Part shown: positions 32,885 through 46,093 of the stretch, in pieces
How the letters are laid out: each line of letters begins with the position of its first letter
Position numbering within the stretch: position 1 is the first letter of the stretch
Origin: Viola odorata
Lineage: Eukaryota; Streptophyta; Magnoliopsida; Malpighiales; Violaceae
Assembly (NCBI GenBank): GCA_963691705.1
Contig: OY829539.1
Span: 63,028,327-63,092,326, forward strand
Direction: 5' to 3'
Length of the DNA: 64,000 nucleotides
Program-made: the position numbers and the translations under genes
Notes under the pieces: generated by a model
Told to the model about the DNA's origin: nothing
The model's database searches: none
What the model saw: the letters and a program-made list of their open reading frames with translations, nothing else

Positions 32885-35800
32885 ATGGCGTTTAGGTTAG
32901 GATTAGCATTACTTCTATTGAGCATTGGCGCACTTGCGGCGCCTGTGCTCTCCGATTTGGTCCTCTCCAGGGTGGATCGCCGCGTAAGTGTTTCATCACT
33001 TATCTGTTCAACAGATCTGTTGCATCAAATTTCGATCATTTCTTATGCGGCGAGCTATGTTAATAGATGAACCCTTTATTTTATAATATTTCAAATTTGG
33101 TTTCTTTTGATAAATGCTAATGCTTGATCAATATCATTTGCAGGTCGATTTGACATCACAAATCGTTCGCATTTCTTCGACATTAAAGGTTTTAAACTTT
33201 CATCTTTTGTCTTATATATATTCGTTTCGTTGATTTTTTTGGGTTCTTTTTTGACTTATTAGTCCTATTATTAGTTTCAAATTTGGCTGCGGATTCTTGG
33301 CCCTGCTAGTTATAAGTTATGTTTCCATACATTAGGTACTGACATCTTAATTATCATTACTTGACTCTTAGGTGGAGAATGAGGGTCCTGGCTTGGTTTC
33401 AGAGGTTTTGCTGGCTTTCCCTAAGGTACAGGAAAAGGATTTGGCGTATTTGAAGGCAGCGACTAATGAAGGGAAAGGGAGAGTGAAAAGTTCCAGTGTT
33501 AACCTCCCTGTTCAGGTTGCCCATCCAAAAGGATTACCACCAGACTTGAGCTTTTACTCCGTATCGTTACCCAAGCCCCTTGGTGAGGGCGAGAGCTTGA
33601 CTTTTGATGTCTCGGCTGTATTTACACATGCACTGAAACCGTTTCCAGAGAAAATCACTCAGGCTGATGTTCAACTAGTGTTGTTCCAGGATAGTGCGTA
33701 TTATCTCTCTCCTTATCCAGTCAAATTTCAGTCATTCACCGCTAAGCTTCCTGGAAATAGAATAGAGACATACACAAAAATCGAGAATACCAAACTTCAT
33801 GGCTCAGAGATCAAATATGGCCCCTACGAAAACCTCCCTCCGTTCTCGTATGCACCCATAGTTGTTCACTTTGAAATCAATCAACCTTTTGCTGTTGCAC
33901 AAGATTTAGTTCGTGAGATCGAAATTTCTCATTGGGGCAGCGTTCAAGTGACAGAGCACTACAACATTATACATGGAGGGGCTGAGAGCAAGGGTGAATT
34001 TTCCAGGTCAATTACCTCACTCTATTATTGTTTTCAAATTCTGTTTGTGGCTTCTTTGATGCTGAGTTTTCCCTTCAATCCTACAGACTCGATTACCAGG
34101 CCAGACCCAATGTTAGAGGTGCATCAGCCTTCAGTCATCTTGTTGCTAAATTGCCTCCTAGAGCTCACTCCATTTATTATAGGGATGAAATTGGAAATAT
34201 ATCGACATCTGATTTGTGGAGTGATTTAAAAAAGGTGAATATTGCGATTATGTGATGCAAATTATTGCAACTTTTTATTCTGATTTTAACTCGGTCTTGT
34301 TTTCGTTTCCAGACAGAACTAAGAATTGAACCTAGATATCCTCTATTTGGTGGCTGGAGGACTGCTTTTACCATTGGATATGGCTTGCCACTTGAGGACT
34401 TCTTGTTTGGGTCAGAGGGGAAGCGTTTCCTAAACTTCTCTTTTGGTTCCCCTATGAATGACATGGTCATTGACAAAATAATTTTGAAGGTAGGTAGTAT
34501 AATGGATTTTAGTTCAAATTTCTATCTGATTTATTTTTTTGTCTAATTGTTAGAGCATTACTATCTCTGACTGCCAAAAACACTTTGGTTCAGTCTCATA
34601 TGAAAAATAAGAAGGAAATCAGTCGATAAGGTTCCATTTTGCTTTGAATCATGATGAGCCTTGGCTTAATGTTAGCTAGCCAATCTTTGTCAGAGAATGT
34701 CCCCAAACCCCCACTAGAAAGTGGCTTCGAGTATGTGCAAGTTCTTAATGTGTTTGCAAGTTCTATGCTTGATGAGGTCCCATTTTCGGTCTATCCGCTG
34801 ATGAGCTTTGGATTACTGTTAGCCAACCAATCTTTGTCAGAGGTTACATTTGCACCCTAGGGAAAAGTCGCTCCAAGCCTTTTCCTCTATAAATGTTAAT
34901 CTACAAGGTCTTGTTAACTGTTTGTAACAATTTTCTATGTTCATGTTTGTTTAGTCTAAATTTTCATGTGTTTAAATTGCAGTCTTTTGGTTTATAAAAA
35001 TACTATTGTTTGTACACTCTTGACTTGGTGTTTGATTTCAGGTTGTTTTGCCGGAGGGATCTGGAGATATCTCTGTTTCCACGCCATTTCCTGTAAAACA
35101 GGAGCAAGAGGTATTAAGTGCCTCAAAGATATTCTTGTCTACCCTTATTATTCTTGAAAATAATTATCATCATCTTTTAAACTGTTTTTTCTTAGTGGGG
35201 CTTGTTTTCTATAGTTTAAATTGGTACTGTGTGTCTATGTTTGTCTTCTTTTTATCTTTCCCATGTTTTGGTGCAGACCAAAGTTTCACACTTAGATGTT
35301 GGTGGTAGACCTGTAGTTGTCCTGGAAAAAGACAACATTGTACCAGAGCATAATCAACATTTCCAGGTATTCATATGGCTTCCTTTCAATTGAATGAATG
35401 AATTAAGGCTATCATTACCTTAGTTACAAACACAATTTATTAGAATGTGGGAAATTCATAAGATCATGGATGACATGCAGTGGTCTTGTTGAAATTTCAT
35501 GAAAAATCCTGTAGAATTCATTACCTTTGACATTAATTCCCAATGTTAAAATTATGAGTACCTTCATCTGTTCACTATGAAGGAAGAATGGGGAAAAAAA
35601 TTGAGGCAGTAATTTTCTGTTTAAAATATATGGTTCAAATTTTAATTTTTAACTCTTTGTTTGGAAATAAGGAAACGGAACAGAAGGAAGTGAATTAACA
35701 AAAGGGAAGGGAGGGGAGTGGAAGTTTTTTTTTATCATGTATTCTTTGGATAAGAGGAAGGAAGAGATGAAAAAAAAAATTACATGCGTGCCCTCTAACT

Positions 35801-38238
35801 TTATCACATGTAATATAGTTATAAATTTTAGACCACAATTAAAAATATATTTTATTTCCCTTCATTTTCCTCCAAATTTGGGGATGAAAGATTTTAACCT
35901 CCATTTGTAATATTCTCTCTTCCCTTTGCCTCCATTAACTCTTCCCAGACAAAGTGAACTAACTTACCCTCCCTTTCCCTCCATTAACCTTTCCCCAACA
36001 CCTTAGATAGATTGACTGAGGGAACTAGCTAAATACTAATGAATTTAATGAAGTTAAAAGAGGGGCAGTAAACAAACTGTTCAAGTACTTGAATGTAGAA
36101 GAGAACTTAATCTTGCATGTGATATACATGACACTGGCTTAGAAACCAGTGCGAAAACAGAAAAATAGAAAGGCTCTCAGGATGTTTTCTCCTATGGGAA
36201 TGAAGATATGGACAGTGGGCAGAAGTGGCTTCAATGATGGTGCAAGCCAAAAAATTTAACTATAATAGACTCTTTTATTCTCTCTCTCAATACTCTTAGT
36301 TTTGGCGCTGCAATGCGTCAGAAGTTACATGGCATTGCATTTGAAGCATGTGATTTTACCCCAGCTTATTTAGAATTCTTTCCTCAATCCTCATTTCAGA
36401 CAGTAAGTGTTCTATCTGTAGTAGTATGAGTATCCGCTGCCCTCATAATGATGGATGCTTTTCTAGCTTATGTAGATTTTTCCTCTTGTTCTTCGATTCT
36501 CTAGCTCTTCTTTGGAGAATTTTATGGGCTTGGCAAGTGATGGAAAAGTTCCAGAATAGCCACTCATTTTTTCCATTGGATAAATGTAGTCCTTATAGGA
36601 GCAAACTGGTAGTTGGTACGCTCAAACACTTAATTACTTGCGGTGGAGACCACATAAGGCCCTCGCCTGAGATGTGCATGAGCATTAGCTTGCTTGCTGT
36701 TTGTGGGCAACAGTGGGTTCTGCCTTTAAAAGGCAGATGATTTGTTTTAGTGAAAAGTGATGGGATCTTGAGGTGAAAAAAAGATTTACCTTTGGAGAAA
36801 CGGAAATTGCTGCTGTTTGCTTCTTGTGAGCAGAGCGTATAGTTATGGTTTTGAAATATAACTATTTATCTGAACCACCAGGTGGGACAGGATTACTTTC
36901 AGACTTCCTTTGGTGTGTTGCCTCGATGGCATACTGTAATGTAGTAAGAGTAGGGGTATATCAAAATTGGATCAGAAAATAGGCTGGAAATAACAGGCTA
37001 CACTAGCAGGTTTTCAGCAAGCATGGAGAGCATTATAATTGTATTATGATTTTTTTTTTCTTGTGTTAATATCACTATTGGGTGATGTTGTTTCTTTGCT
37101 GTACTTGCATCCATTTCATTCATGGGGGATTTGGTGGTTGGTTTGGATGAGGTTGAGGTGGGGGTGGGGTGGATGGTTAAGAAAATAGTGTTAGTTAAAA
37201 TATCTGGTATTTTGTCACTTTTTATTTTGACAATTTACCATAATGCTCCTAGAACAGTAATATAAATATCTAACAGATGCATTTTCTTGTTGCAGGTGTA
37301 TTACAGGTTCAACAAACTGTCAATGCTTAGAGAGCCATTTATGCTTGTTTCTGGATTTTTCTTCCTTTTTGTTTCGTGCATTGTATATATGCATGCAGAC
37401 TTGACCATATCCAAGTCTTCTCCTACTTACTTGGCAAAACTTCAGTGGGAGGAGGTAAATAACATCTGGCCATACCGTGTGCTTTCGGTAGTCTGAGATT
37501 GTCGCTTCCCACTGAGAGAACCCAGTAAAACTCATGTATGTGATAAAACTCTCTTCTAATTTTAGGTGCTAGGAACAATTCAGCAACTACAAACTATCAT
37601 CAACCAATGTTTAGCAGCACATGACAAGTTAGAAGCTTCACTACGTGATCTCTCTAGGACAGGGGATGTCCAAGGCTGTAAGACTGCTCGTAGGACTGCT
37701 GATGGTTTGTTGAAAGAGTATTCAAAAGAGTTGAAGCCTTTACTGTCATTCTTGCGTTCTTCTCCTCTGGCTGCTCAAGTATTGCCCAAGGTTTGTTTGC
37801 TGTTTCTTGTTATGATGATTTTGCTGAATGTGTGGAATTTATTTCAGCATCACCTTGAAATAGTTGATGGAAAATTTGTCTGGCCACCTTTCTCGACATA
37901 TGTTGTTCGAACTTTGTAAAGCATAATCAATTATATTAGCAGAAAAAAAAAGTATCGCGTTGTCCCCATCTATTGTCGTGTTGAGCCAATTACTTATGTT
38001 ATGCATCCATGCTGTTGTTAAGACTCAATACCATCTCTTTATACAGGTTGAAATGTTGGTGGCAAAGGAGAAGGAATTGCAAGAGAGGCTAATGGCAAAA
38101 CACTCAACAGTAGTGGACTGCTACGAGAAGAAAATTGGTGGAAAGGAACTCGAGAACCGGATTGCTTCACATCAGGAGAAAGTTGTTGCCTTGAGGCAGG
38201 AGGTCGATGAACTTCTTGACTATATTGACGAGATATAA
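32885..38238 (+). CDS. OST1: Oligosaccharyltransferase subunit 1 (ribophorin I homologue)
   Basis: Ten exons (32885-32983, 33144-33188, 33372-34006, 34087-34234, 34313-34489, 35042-35110, 35277-35366, 37296-37454, 37566-37790, 38047-38238) total 1839 nt, encoding 612 aa, the normal length. Residues 1-23 are an ER signal peptide. The lumenal region carries ribophorin I sequence (HYNIIHGGAESKGEFSR, SIYYRDEIGNISTSDL, EPRYPLFGGWRTAF, VLPEGSGDI). One membrane span (LVSGFFFLFVSCIVYM) precedes a cytosolic coiled-coil tail. Ribophorin I is part of the ER oligosaccharyltransferase complex and presents substrates for N-glycosylation. The frame is intact. Intron 7 (1.9 kb) is the largest and intron 5 has a diverged internal duplication (about 34650 and 34799). 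Arabidopsis has OST1A and OST1B; the exact orthologue is not resolved. Confidence 0.95.
34650..34846 (+). repeat. Diverged direct repeat in OST1 intron 5
   Basis: About 48 bp beginning TGATGAGCCTTGG at 34651 recurs as TGATGAGCTTTGG at 34799, both ending in CAATCTTTGTCAGAG. The spacing is about 148 bp. Confidence 0.6.
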
Positions 38239-39326
38239 GTCAATGCACATCTGAAGTGGTGGTAGGGTGCTGAAGTTTTCAGAGTAGAAGCTTGTTATCC
38301 AAACTATATCCTGACGAGTAAGCTGCAATTTTCCATAGCTGTATTTTTGTTGAGCGAACCTTTTTGGATATAAAATTAAATTATGAACATCTAGGAATGG
38401 TCTTGTCCAACTTTCTTGCTGTTATCCATCAAGAGTAGATTAAAACCAGAAGAATTGTTATTACTTTTAGAAGAAATGGAATTTTACTTTGAATAGTATT
38501 TAACTTTCTGCCTTGTGGTGAACTGTTGTTGAAAAATACACATGCACACACGGGTGTTTTCTTTATAGCTTTACTTCCTGTGAATTATCATGGCAGAATA
38601 CTAGATCAAGCAAGTGATTTTCTTCCCTCGTAAACTGGAAATCTATAACTTCTAATTGCTATGGGAATGCAGTTAAGTTTGCCTGTACCTTAGGCCGACC
38701 AAGAGAGTGTGGATTAATCTGATCCGAAAAGAGATCCGGAACAACGCATTATATATATATTTAAAAAAAAAAAAATTGCTTGTACTCGTTAAACGCATCA
38801 GTTACTCATTGAAATATGCCCAGAGTAGAATAAAGTCACCACACCAGCAACCATTTTCTCCAGGAAAAATGTATTACTTTTTATAAAAATTAAATAAAAC
38901 AATAGTTCTCAATATTACAAACGATTTTTTTAACAGCATTATATTCGGAAAAAATCATTTTATTTCGTATGAAAAATCAATGTAGGGATTCGTTAGGAAG
39001 AGTTCAACTCTCAATCCATAGATTATAGCAATATTAGCTTGTCATTGCTTGCCTTGCCTTATCCACAAGTTCTACTGGAAATTAATTGAAAGTCAAAAAT
39101 TGCTGATAGCATCTCCTTGAACACCTCAAGCAAAATCATCTTTTAACTGCACAAAAATACCAATATTGCATAAGCATCTTAATCTTAGCAGCTCAAAAAC
39201 AGGAGAACTAATAGCGACCTATAGTAATTTTCTCAATCTCTGCATTACTTACATTGTCTTTGTAGCAGTTCTTTCTCCAACAAATGAATCCTTCTATATT
39301 TTCCATCGCCGAAGTTCGGTTCACCC
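38239..39326. other. Intergenic between convergent OST1 and FKBP genes
   Basis: This holds the 3' UTRs of the two convergent genes. No further gene or repeat was recognised apart from an A-rich tract near 38761. Confidence 0.5.
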
Positions 39327-41378
39327 CTAATTCCCTTCAGATGGCATTATTTGCAAAAGCTCAATATTTAGCTCGAATGGCGCATCTGGCTGCGATATGT
39401 GCAAAATGATAATTTAGTAAGATACTGACACAATTTAAACTCCAGGAATTTCGTACAGTTATGGAAAAGTATTGCTTGAAGATGAAGGTAAATGCCCGAA
39501 GAATTGAAAATTAAACTGCTGATGGTACAGGCACTTGGTAGTTAGTAATATTCAAGCTGCTGATTGAGAGAACTAAACTTCCAGTTTCTAGACAAACCAA
39601 ATTTTGTAACCCTTTAATCTTTTATCAAAATGGGAGGATATCCTTGTTTTCTCATCTTTTTAGAGCCCGAGTAAGTCATCGGGGGTGAATGAAAAAAATA
39701 TAACATGGCATAATAGTTCAAAGATAAAAATCAAAAAATCAAATAATAGTTCAAAGATGACAAAAACTACTGCATGGCGCAACTGCGCGCTTTTTAATCA
39801 AGGTGAGCAAGGAACACACAATGCCCTGAAAACGTAAAAGTGACAGATGGAATTTAACCTATTACTGTAAAATTACACCAAGGAAGAAGATCCTACCGGA
39901 ATTTCATTCATTCCCTTTTTACCATAGCCAGCCTCAGGAGGAACAATTACGGTCCTCTGCGATGACAGAGAAGTTATGAAAATGTAATAAGATAGCAGCA
40001 ACAGACAGCGAAAAAGGTGTCTAATTGAGAGAGATTACAGAAGTTTAGAAAAGAAAGTTAAACAAATGATGTCTTAAGAGTTGTTAATAGAATGAAAACA
40101 ATAGGCTTCTCACTCACCTTCCCTCCTACCCTCATCCCTTCCGTTACTGAGTACATGGCTGGTGGGGGTTTTGGGGCAGCCTGAGCAGAAAATAGACCAT
40201 TTGGGGTGTCCACAAAGTCACGCTTTCGCTCTTTGCCTGGTGGAGCTCCAACCTTGAACTCGTAAGGCTAATCAAATCATACCGGAAAGGGGCAATCAGT
40301 ATGGATTCAAAACTTGATTTTTTTGCATGATTGGGTTGAACAATTTAACATTTTGACAAAACAGTTAAGGTATCAATTGAGACAGACTCAAAAGTTAGTA
40401 TAGCAAAAACCAGATGAAGATACATACTCCACAACCTGTGCAATTATACGATTCCCTGCTAGAAGCTTTGATTCTCGACTTGAGATAGCTGTTATACCTC
40501 GATATAAGCAGTCAAAATGCACCTAATTGTAGGACCAGGCAAGAGGAAAATGAACTTTACAGAACAGAATAGTAAAAAACATAAAGTAGTAGGTTCAGTT
40601 TGTCGTAAATAAGAACCTGAACTGTTGACCCTTTTTCAGCTACTGGACCTTTTCCCTCAACAACATCATAGTATTTCAAACCATCAGCTGCTAATTCAAC
40701 CATAAAAAAAGAAGAAAAGAAAAAAGAAAAAAAAAACAAGTATGAATTCAGTATCCATTTCCGCGATCGTAAATCCGCACCATGGCCATCTTCAACTCCA
40801 ATACAATTTCAGGAAAATAAGAAGAAATTTGAACCCCATTTGGTTGAATTCCACTGTATAATCATAGCCCAGCAGCATTTCCTCATAATTTATGCATCTA
40901 TCAATGATTACCAAGTTTTCTTTGTGCAGCAGAGGTTATCATCTATATCAAAATTTTGATAAACATAAACAACAAGCATTCAAAGATCATAAATTCATCC
41001 ATCCACAACATGCCAGAAACTTGAAATGAAACAATGAAAACACAGTTTGTTTAGCTAATGTAGTTACTTTATAAAGATGGTGTGATTGTACAGAATTCAG
41101 AAAAAGGGAGATTAGAGTGACTAGCGGGAAGTGAGATAATCTTCAAGAGGGATGTTCTTCTTGCTGCGTCTCTCCCTGGCGACAGATGAATGGGGCAATG
41201 AAGTGAGCGTAAAAGGCAGTGTAGAGATTAGAACTGCGCATCTTCTCGAAATGGGTTTTGAGAGAGAAGCTTGTTTTGATCGGTCTTGTGCTTGTTTTGA
41301 TGTGGATTTTGGAGAATTTTGTGCATGAATTTGGTGACCAAGTGTCCACCATTTGTGCAGGCTACTCGTTGACGCCAT
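39327..41378 (-). CDS. FKBP18: FKBP-type peptidyl-prolyl cis-trans isomerase, thylakoid lumen (FKBP18-like)
   Basis: Six exons on the minus strand (41378-41126, 40687-40617, 40522-40436, 40267-40118, 39956-39897, 39389-39327) total 684 nt, encoding 227 aa. The N-terminus has a bipartite transit peptide: a Ser/Lys-rich stroma-targeting part, then twin Arg (SRRCAVLIS) with a hydrophobic stretch ending S-V-A, a Tat-type lumen signal. The mature part holds the FKBP fold (GLKYYDVVEGKGPVAEKGS, VHFDCLYRG, EGMRVGGKRTVIVPPEAGYG, FELNIELL). It matches what I recall of FKBP18. FKBPs of the lumen act as folding helpers for photosynthetic complexes. To keep the frame, intron 1 must use the donor C|GCTAGT, a GC-AG intron, since no GT fits. 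Confidence 0.85.
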
Positions 41379-41410
41379 TGGCTTACAGTTGACAAGTTAG
41401 CAAAACGCAC

Positions 41411-42640
41411 AAGCGCTTTTCTTTTTTCTATCCATTCCCATATCTCCTACAACTTAAATTACCATATTATCCTTAGAGTTCCTCTTTTTATTTTATTTTT
41501 ATTTATTTTTATTGGGCATTGTTCCCAAACGGCTAAGGGTCTGTTTGACGTTCCGGTTCTGGTCCGAAAAGTGCTGTTGGTAAAAGTGCTGTGGGAAAAG
41601 TACTTTTACGCAAAGCAGTGTGCTGTTTGGTAAACATTTCTTAAAAGTGCTTTGGGAAACGAAAAGTTGTTTTTAGTGTTTGATAAACACAGCTTTTGAA
41701 ACTATGCTTTGAGTGTAAAATTACTATAAAGAGCATCCGTCATTTTCAATGTTATTTATTTACATTATTTATCTTGGGCACATTTTCTGAAATGAAGACA
41801 AATATGTGAATTTAAATGCTTTAAATGCAATTAGCATTTGATTACAAAGATTTTTATCTTGGGAGGCCATTTTGTATTTTTTTTATTGGGAATTTTTTTT
41901 TTACAAAGAAATTCACATTTTTGTGCCTCCATTTCTCTCTAATTGTGGAAAATTTAATTTCTTAATTGTATGATAAAAAAACACTCGAAATTAGGTAAAA
42001 AAATACCTCAAGATACCAAGATCAATACTATTCCTCAAACAAATTATAAAAAAAAAACCAGCCTTCAAAAAATTGAATAACCAATGAGCAAAATTCACAA
42101 ATCAGTTTCGGCCATTCTAACCTAACAACTAATCCTGTTCTCCAAACAAGAAAACACTATCAACACAACCTACAGAATCGTGCTGCAAATATCGAAGCTT
42201 TACTTCATCACAAATCTGCATCAGCTACTGTCAAGCAGTGGACTCGATCTTACTCATACAATTAACAAGACTGCTCAGTTCAATAAATCATGCCCGGAAC
42301 AACTCTATAACAACTAAATACTTTTTTTCTTCCCATTTCAACCATCTGACTTCCACCAAGTAAACCAAACCATACTTTCAAAACAAAACCCTAATTAAAC
42401 TCCTGGGCAAAACCAAACCAGCAATCACAAACCCTTGCTGACAGACAACACTTTACGTAACAAAGACCCAAATTTTGACCAAATGCTGACAGACTCCAAC
42501 CTCAGTAATGCATAATCCCACCCAGAAACCAAGTCCAGGAAAGTAGACTAGTAATACGAGGCAAACCATGAATCTCGGTGACGTGAAGAGGCAAATGGCC
42601 TACCACAAAACATCACATCCTTGTAACTCGGGTAAAGAAC
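41411..42640. other. Intergenic; repeat-like segment resembling a transposon end at 41535-41760
   Basis: No gene is supported. The segment from AGGGTCTGTTTGACG with repeated AAAGTGCT motifs looks like a subterminal repeat region of a hAT-type element. A loosely similar inverted segment occurs at 44760-44980, but no matching ends or target duplication were found. Confidence 0.35.
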
Positions 42641-42658
42641 AATTACAAGTCATCCCTC

Positions 42659-42871
42659 TCATGGTGAAGGAGCCTCCTCCGCATTCTTTTTCTCCGGCTC
42701 AGACTTAGTAACTTCCTCCTTGGCAGGCACCTCTTCCTCAACTTTCTCGGCAGTGTTCTCCTCGGTCTTCTTCTCTTCAACACTCAACTTTTCAAGAGCA
42801 TCAGCAGCTGCAGTTGCTTCTTTATCCTCTTTCTCCCCTTGAGATTGAGCGACCTTTTGAAACGTTTCCAT
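42659..42871 (-). CDS. Small acidic Glu/Lys-rich protein of unknown function
   Basis: A single coding exon encodes 70 aa (METFQKVAQSQGEKEDKEAT...), very rich in Glu, Lys and Ala and without membrane segment or signal. The ATG follows a good splice acceptor (TTTTAATCAG at about 42894), pairing with a donor GTAAGC at about 44425 to give a 1.5-kb intron in the 5' UTR, a common arrangement for broadly expressed plant genes. I do not recognise the family; it is probably intrinsically disordered and cytosolic or nuclear. The upstream leader exon carries a 22-bp minisatellite. Confidence 0.55.
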   Translation of the reverse strand: METFQKVAQSQGEKEDKEATAAADALEKLSVEEKKTEENTAEKVEEEVPAKEEVTKSEPEKKNAEEAPSP

Positions 42872-44450
42872 AAAGGTTTTGCAATCTGATTAAAAGCAGA
42901 CACTAATAGTCAAGGAATGCAAAGGGAAGATAAAACTTTTTCCACACAAAAATGTTCAAAGTAATGCATAGTTTCATACTGTAGAGTAAGGCAATTTATG
43001 AGTAAACAAGAAGGTGTGGATCCACAAGCTCACGCATAAGCCAAGAACAAACTAAAGGGACCCTCACAATGGCATTAAAGGCTTGCAAATGTTTTTACGT
43101 AGATATTCTTGCATTTTGGACCAAAAAATTGGAAACTTGAAAATTAAACAAGCAATCTTTTAAGAGAAACCACTTATTTGTAAGAGTTAAATTTAAGCTC
43201 ACAACACTAAGAAAGTTTCATTTGTAACATAACACTACCATGTCAATAGAGTTAGAAAAAAAAGTAACTACTGTCAAACAAGTAAAAGGGGTTGAATAAC
43301 AGTAACGAGCAACAGGAAAACAAAACACACAGACATCATGAAAGGCTATGATCATATTCCAAATCCTTAACTTGCCTAACCCAACCAACCCACTGCAACA
43401 AAAAGTAGATCAGAGCATACAAACAGTAGTTCATTCCAACAAAGAATATACCTTTTTTTTGGACAGAAACAAAGTGTATATTAAAAAAAATCAAGAACAA
43501 AAACAAAAACGAGCATAGTACTAGTTAGAAAAACTTTCACATTGAGTCTTCAACAATGGTATAGCTAACAGAGTAACTGAATTACCAAATTCCAGCCCTA
43601 TAGTTCATACAGTCTGTAATAAACCGGTCTAACATAAATCAAAATGGCTGGAAAAAACTTTTAATTACATCAATTATGAAAGATTCAGGGCCAGCTCAAG
43701 CACACATTTAAATAAAAAGGCCTAAATACTTGATGCTAAAATGACTGAAGGTAATATACTCACTTTCTACTGATCCAAAACGAATGCAAAAAAAGCTTTC
43801 CTTACACTCTCATGGTAACCCACAATGCATATAAATGATGAGGATGGTGTAGGCTTAATACTGAAATCATGGTTCCAAAAGGATTAGCCGAATGTTATCT
43901 TCCCAACTTTCTTTACTTTCCATAAGACCAGGACCTAAAAATTTATCCTTCAGCATCTACTACGTACCAATACTCAGCAATCAAAATGCCAAGTACAGTC
44001 CAGCAAACAAATAACCAAAGCAAAATTCTACACTCGGAACAACTGAGACCCACAATACTAGCGACAATGCAACTCCAAAATAAAACCAACAATAAACGAA
44101 TGAAAAAAAGAGAGCAAATCTTTTGGCTATTCTGGTCAAAACTAAGCAAGTCAAGGTGAACAAGCACGCAGTATTGTCCAATATCCATTACTATATTGTC
44201 AATATGGAAAGATACATCGATCAACTGTAAACTCAAATAGAGAACCACAATCGGCAGTGACAAAAACACACAAACAGGATATTTGCAACAACCCAGATGG
44301 ATATTTGTACCAAACTAGAAAGAAAGTGGACGTAATCGTGCTAAGAACGCCTCACAGTACTAGAAAGCCAACATCTTTGGTGTTAGAAAGAAACCCAATC
44401 TAATAAAACAAAAAGAAATGCTTGCTTACCCAGCCATAAGAGAGAAGGAG

Positions 44451-44561
44451 GGCGAGCCAAGTAGCGGAGGAGGGCGAGCCAAGTAGCGAAGGACGGCGAT
44501 CCAAGCAGCGGAGGAGAGCGATCCAAGTAGCGGAGGACGGCGAGCCAAGCAGAGGAGACCG
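44451..44561. repeat. 22-bp minisatellite, five copies
   Basis: The core CCAAG recurs at 44457, 44479, 44501, 44523 and 44545, exactly 22 bp apart, in units like GGCGAGCCAAGTAGCGGAGGA. It lies in the presumed leader exon of the small acidic protein gene. A period that is not a multiple of three argues against coding. Confidence 0.85.
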
Positions 44562-44689
44562 AGAGAAAGAGATGGTGAGCGGCGGCGAAGGGAGAGATGA
44601 TCAGGTGCCGCGGTGAGGGTTGATGATGGTGCTGCGGCGGTGAGGAGGGCGAGAGTGAGAGAAGAGGAGAACGAGGCAGCCACGGGAAA

Positions 44690-46093
44690 TGAGAAGGAGT
44701 TGGGTTTTTTTTGGTAAGTTATACCTGGTTTTTTTGTAATTAAGAAGGATAGCGGGTGATATTTTTGTCCAAAAAATTACTTGTTCCAACTTCCCGTGTT
44801 TTGGCTCAAAGCGCTTTGCCCACTGCTCCCTGAGGGAGCTTCTGATTTTGGAGGAAACGAAAGGCAAATGGACCAGAGCTTTTAAAAAGCTCTATTGCAA
44901 AGGTGGTTTATCAAACATCAACCCTTGAGCTTTTGGGTTTGAAAAATGCTTCTCCAAACCAAACCATAACCCCAAAGGGGTACTAAATAGACTTAGATGA
45001 ATTGATAAAAAATAAATGAGATAGAGCAACAAATTAAACAAGTGGTGTTGCCTTAGCTAATTTAGCATAGCCACTTACCAGTGTACCCTCAGCCTACTTC
45101 TATAGTTTGCCAATCAAGTTTAAAACCTCAGTATTTTTTTACTTTATTTTTTAGTCTCCAATCCGAAAAAGAGTTTCTCGAAAGAACAATTCTGAAACAT
45201 TTTATTGGTTTATAATGAATCGAGTGTTTCCGTTTTGTAGGAATGGAATTGGTTCTTTTGTTATAATTGGAAGGTTATATTCAGATCATGTGTTGGGATT
45301 TTTATGAAACAGCTCATTCTTATTTAGTTATTTTTAGCCAATTGGTTCTTTAATTAGAATATGATTTTGAGTTCTTTGTTACCTTTCCCTCTCCTTCGTT
45401 TCTTTCTATTTATCTTGTTCTTTGAGTTTCGGCGAGCATTAAATCAGATGGGAAATTTGCAGATAGCGGAGTTGGTGGCGAAGGAGAGGAGCAAGGCTAT
45501 AGTTGAGCTGGGCTGTTTTCTTTTACATGATTTGCTCACAAGATACAAATGCAGAATCTGGCATTTCTACTAATGCAGACCAGACTAAAGCAGGGGAAGA
45601 GATTGAGGAACAGTTGTAGACAATAATTCTGATATGGGTTTTACCAGTTATGTTGATCCTGACTTGAGTGACCAGCTGGGTGTTACTCTTGTTACTTGTA
45701 CAACAAGTTATTACATTGTCAAAATTGGAGAATAATTAAGAATAAAAGATTCTATTTTCAATTTTTATATGTTTTGTATATATTTTATAGAATAAAGAAA
45801 AAAATTGCGTTTGTTACAAATTCATACCAATCAACGGCATTTTTTGCATTGCCATGCAAACAAAATTTGTTCATTTTTGTCAACAACTAAATTCTCGGAT
45901 TGACTCAATAGATCTGGTTTTTGATAAGAGAACCGAACTGTTAACTATCTATACACAGCTGAACAAGTTTCTAACCTGTGAATTCTGGCACAACCTTCTG
46001 TACCTATCTTCAGGTTACATCAAATCGAAGAGTATTATATATTATATACGTATCTTCTTCAGCTTTCCTCGATGCTTTGAATAGAATGATTGT
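44690..46093. other. Intergenic, no supported gene
   Basis: Open frames such as 45361-45573 have no recognisable domain or splice partners. A stretch near 45450-45640 has codon-like texture (AELVAKERSKAIVE, then NADQTKAGEEIEEQL) and may be a decayed gene fragment, but no family was recognised. Confidence 0.4.

Noticed and set aside
44426..44683. Leu/Pro/Ser-rich minus-strand open frame ending at a splice donor
   Set aside because: It is produced by a 22-bp repeat (not a multiple of three) and ends at the donor of the presumed leader exon; it is better explained as 5' UTR.
45361..45573. Possible small hydrophobic protein
   Set aside because: It has no recognisable family, splice partners or promoter context; only a vague coding texture is visible.
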